Below, in pieces: positions 6,392 through 8,336 of a stretch of DNA of 8,336 bases. Position 1 is the first letter of the stretch, and each line of letters begins with the position of its first letter. The DNA is taken from NCBI GenBank assembly GCA_947630355.1, contig CANRHJ010000084.1, positions 1 to 8,336 of the forward strand, written 5' to 3'. The position numbers were made by a program, and so were the translations under genes. The notes under the pieces were generated by a model, which worked only from the letters and a program-made list of their open reading frames with translations, had not been told where the DNA came from and made no database searches. Source of the DNA: Candidatus Gastranaerophilales bacterium. Its GTDB lineage: Bacteria; Cyanobacteriota; Vampirovibrionia; Gastranaerophilales; Gastranaerophilaceae.

Positions 6392-8336
6392 ATGCCGATA
6401 AATAAAGATATAAAAAAAGTATTAGTAATAGGTTCGGGACCGATAGTAATCGGGCAGGCTGCGGAATTTGATTATGCCGGTGTGCAAGCCTGCAGAGCTT
6501 TAAAGGAAGAGAATATAGAAGTAGTTCTGGTAAATTCAAATCCCGCCACAATAATGACTGATGAAAATATAGCGGATAAAGTATATATTGAGCCGTTAAC
6601 ATTGGAATCATTAACATACATAATAGAAAAAGAAAGACCATACGGAATAATTGCAACATTAGGCGGTCAAACAGGACTAAATCTTGCCGTAAAACTTAAT
6701 AATGAAGGTGTTTTAGAGAAATATAACGTAAAGTTACTGGGTACAAAAATAGACTCAATAAGAAAAGCCGAAGACAGAGAGCTGTTCAAAAATCTGATGC
6801 TTGAGATAGGAGAACCTATACCTGAAAGTGATATAGTATCAAGTTATGAAGATGCGAAGAAATTTGCACAAAAAATAGGATTTCCTATAATAGTACGTCC
6901 TGCATACACTTTAGGCGGAACAGGCGGCGGTATTGCAAATAATTACGGTGAGTATGAAGAAATAGTATATACAGGATTATCTTTAAGTCCGATTTCACAG
7001 GTACTTGTTGAAAAAAGTATAGCAGGATACAAAGAAATAGAGTATGAAGTAATCCGAGATGCAAATGATACGAGTATAGCAATATGTAATATGGAAAACA
7101 TAGATCCTATAGGAATACATACGGGTGACAGTTTTGTAGTGGCGCCCACTCAAACACTTACAAACAAAGAATGCCAAATGTTAAGAAGTGCCGCATTAAA
7201 AATAATAAGAGCTTTGAAAATAGAAGGCGGATGTAATGTGCAATTTGCACTCGATACCGTAAGTAATCAATATTATGTTATAGAAGTAAATCCCCGTGTA
7301 AGCCGTTCTTCCGCTTTAGCTTCAAAAGCTACGGGATACCCTATTGCAAAAATTACAACAAAAATAGCAATCGGATATAATTTGCATGAAATACCCAATT
7401 CAATTACGCAAAAGACAGTTGCCGCATTTGAACCCGCAATTGATTATGTGGTAACAAAAATCCCCAAATGGCCGTTTGATAAATTTAAACACGGTGACAG
7501 GATTTTAGGTACAAAGATGAAAGCAACGGGTGAAGTAATGGCAATCGGAAGGACGTTTGAAAGTTCTTTTAAGAAGGCTGTAACTTCAATAGAATCGAAA
7601 TATACAGGGCTTTTAAGAGGCAGACATTTTGAATGCAGCGAAGAAGAACTTAAAGCTTTGCTTCATGTTCAGGATGACAGAAGAATTTTCAGAGTGGCTG
7701 AGGCTCTTAACAGAGGTATAAGTGTAAATGAAATAAGCAAAATTACCAAAATAGATAAATGGTTTATATATAAAATTAAGTCGCTGGTAGATTTTGGGAA
7801 TAAGTTAAAAACGGAAAATTTAACCCCTGCCATATATTTAGAGGCAAAAGAAAAAGGATTTTTAGATGAAGAAATAGCTAAATTGACTCAAAAAACCATT
7901 GAAGAAATAGAAAAAATAAAGAAAGAGAATTCCATCAGTGCCTCTTTCAAAATAGTAGATACATGTGCGGCTGAGTTTAAGGCATATACTCCGTATTATT
8001 ATTCTACATATAATGAAACAGATGAGTCAGATGCGGATAATACCGATAAAAAAATCTTGATATTAGGTTCGGGCCCGATAAGAATAGGACAAGGGATTGA
8101 GTTTGATTACTGTTCGGTGCATGCCGCTTGGGAAGTCAGAAATAACAATTATAAATCTTTAATTGTAAATTCAAACCCTGAAACTCTATCAACGGATTTT
8201 GATGTTGCAGATAAATTGTTTTTTGAACCAATGCATATTGAAAACATTATGAATATTATAGAGAAGGAAAATCCGGAAGGAGTAATGGTGCAATTTGGCG
8301 GACAAACAGCAATCAATTTGGCTCCGAAACTATATG
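6392..8336 (+). CDS. carB: Carbamoyl-phosphate synthetase large subunit CarB (partial, cut by window end)
   Basis: Uses two ATP, bicarbonate and ammonia delivered by CarA to make carbamoyl phosphate, the first committed step. The frame stays open to the last base, giving 648 full codons of an expected ~1,070; the loss is the window edge, not a mutation. The first ATP-grasp half begins GSGPIVIGQAAEFDYAG (14-30). Glu215 in the KEIEYEV segment and Glu298-x-Asn300 in EVNPRVSRSSALA match the expected nucleotide/metal ligands of the carboxyphosphate site. The oligomerisation region follows at about 400-550. The second half opens with GSGPIRIGQGIEFDYCS (559 onward) and shows NSNPET and FGGQTAINLA. 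The second ATP-grasp site and the C-terminal allosteric domain, where UMP acts in enterobacterial enzymes, lie outside the window. It serves both pyrimidine and arginine synthesis if no second CPS exists; its place here ties it to pyrimidines. Confidence 0.96.
   Translation, partial: MPINKDIKKVLVIGSGPIVIGQAAEFDYAGVQACRALKEENIEVVLVNSNPATIMTDENIADKVYIEPLTLESLTYIIEKERPYGIIATLGGQTGLNLAVKLNNEGVLEKYNVKLLGTKIDSIRKAEDRELFKNLMLEIGEPIPESDIVSSYEDAKKFAQKIGFPIIVRPAYTLGGTGGGIANNYGEYEEIVYTGLSLSPISQVLVEKSIAGYKEIEYEVIRDANDTSIAICNMENIDPIGIHTGDSFVVAPTQTLTNKECQMLRSAALKIIRALKIEGGCNVQFALDTVSNQYYVIEVNPRVSRSSALASKATGYPIAKITTKIAIGYNLHEIPNSITQKTVAAFEPAIDYVVTKIPKWPFDKFKHGDRILGTKMKATGEVMAIGRTFESSFKKAVTSIESKYTGLLRGRHFECSEEELKALLHVQDDRRIFRVAEALNRGISVNEISKITKIDKWFIYKIKSLVDFGNKLKTENLTPAIYLEAKEKGFLDEEIAKLTQKTIEEIEKIKKENSISASFKIVDTCAAEFKAYTPYYYSTYNETDESDADNTDKKILILGSGPIRIGQGIEFDYCSVHAAWEVRNNNYKSLIVNSNPETLSTDFDVADKLFFEPMHIENIMNIIEKENPEGVMVQFGGQTAINLAPKLY

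Noticed and set aside
6392..8336. carB as a truncated gene or a single-domain half CPS
   Set aside because: The frame is open to the final base and already enters the second synthetase half at about residue 555; the cut is the window boundary.
1..8336. CRISPR array, tRNA, rRNA, phage or insertion-sequence content
   Set aside because: No regularly spaced repeats, cloverleaf, transposase or terminal inverted repeats were seen; almost the whole window is coding.

Overview
The window is one long plus-strand operon for de novo pyrimidine (UMP) biosynthesis. It runs unbroken from about position 85 past the right edge, in the order pyrK-pyrD-pyrE-pyrB-pyrC-(pyrF::carA)-carB. All six steps from glutamine and bicarbonate to UMP are encoded, although carB is cut by the window end at about 648 of a usual ~1,070 residues. 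No mobile element, CRISPR array, tRNA, rRNA or terminator is visible, and no gap between genes exceeds 17 bases.

The organism is a bacterium with an AT-rich genome and heavy use of AUA isoleucine and AGA arginine codons. The NAD-linked class 1B dihydroorotate dehydrogenase (PyrK plus PyrD), the class I PyrC and the OPRT subfamily of PyrE resemble Bacillota (Clostridia-like) proteins. A gut Melainabacteria-type lineage would look similar, and the sequence alone does not settle the taxon.

Layout: positions 1-84 are a compositionally different, GC-richer and internally repetitive stretch that runs into the start of pyrK. Positions 85-3261 hold pyrK, pyrD, pyrE and pyrB, joined by overlaps of 13, 1 and 1 bases. 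pyrC abuts pyrB. After a 5-base gap comes a 611-codon gene that joins a complete PyrF (OMP decarboxylase, last step) to a complete CarA (glutaminase subunit of carbamoyl-phosphate synthetase, first step). After 17 more bases carB, the synthetase subunit, begins.

Working together: CarA domain and CarB make carbamoyl phosphate, PyrB adds aspartate, PyrC closes the ring, PyrD/PyrK oxidise dihydroorotate to orotate with NAD+, PyrE attaches phosphoribose, and the PyrF domain decarboxylates OMP to UMP. The main oddities are the PyrF-CarA fusion, which ties the last step to the first; an altered PRPP-binding loop in PyrE; and the repeat-like leader. The control region must lie upstream of the window or inside the short leader. 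No PyrR-type attenuator is visible.
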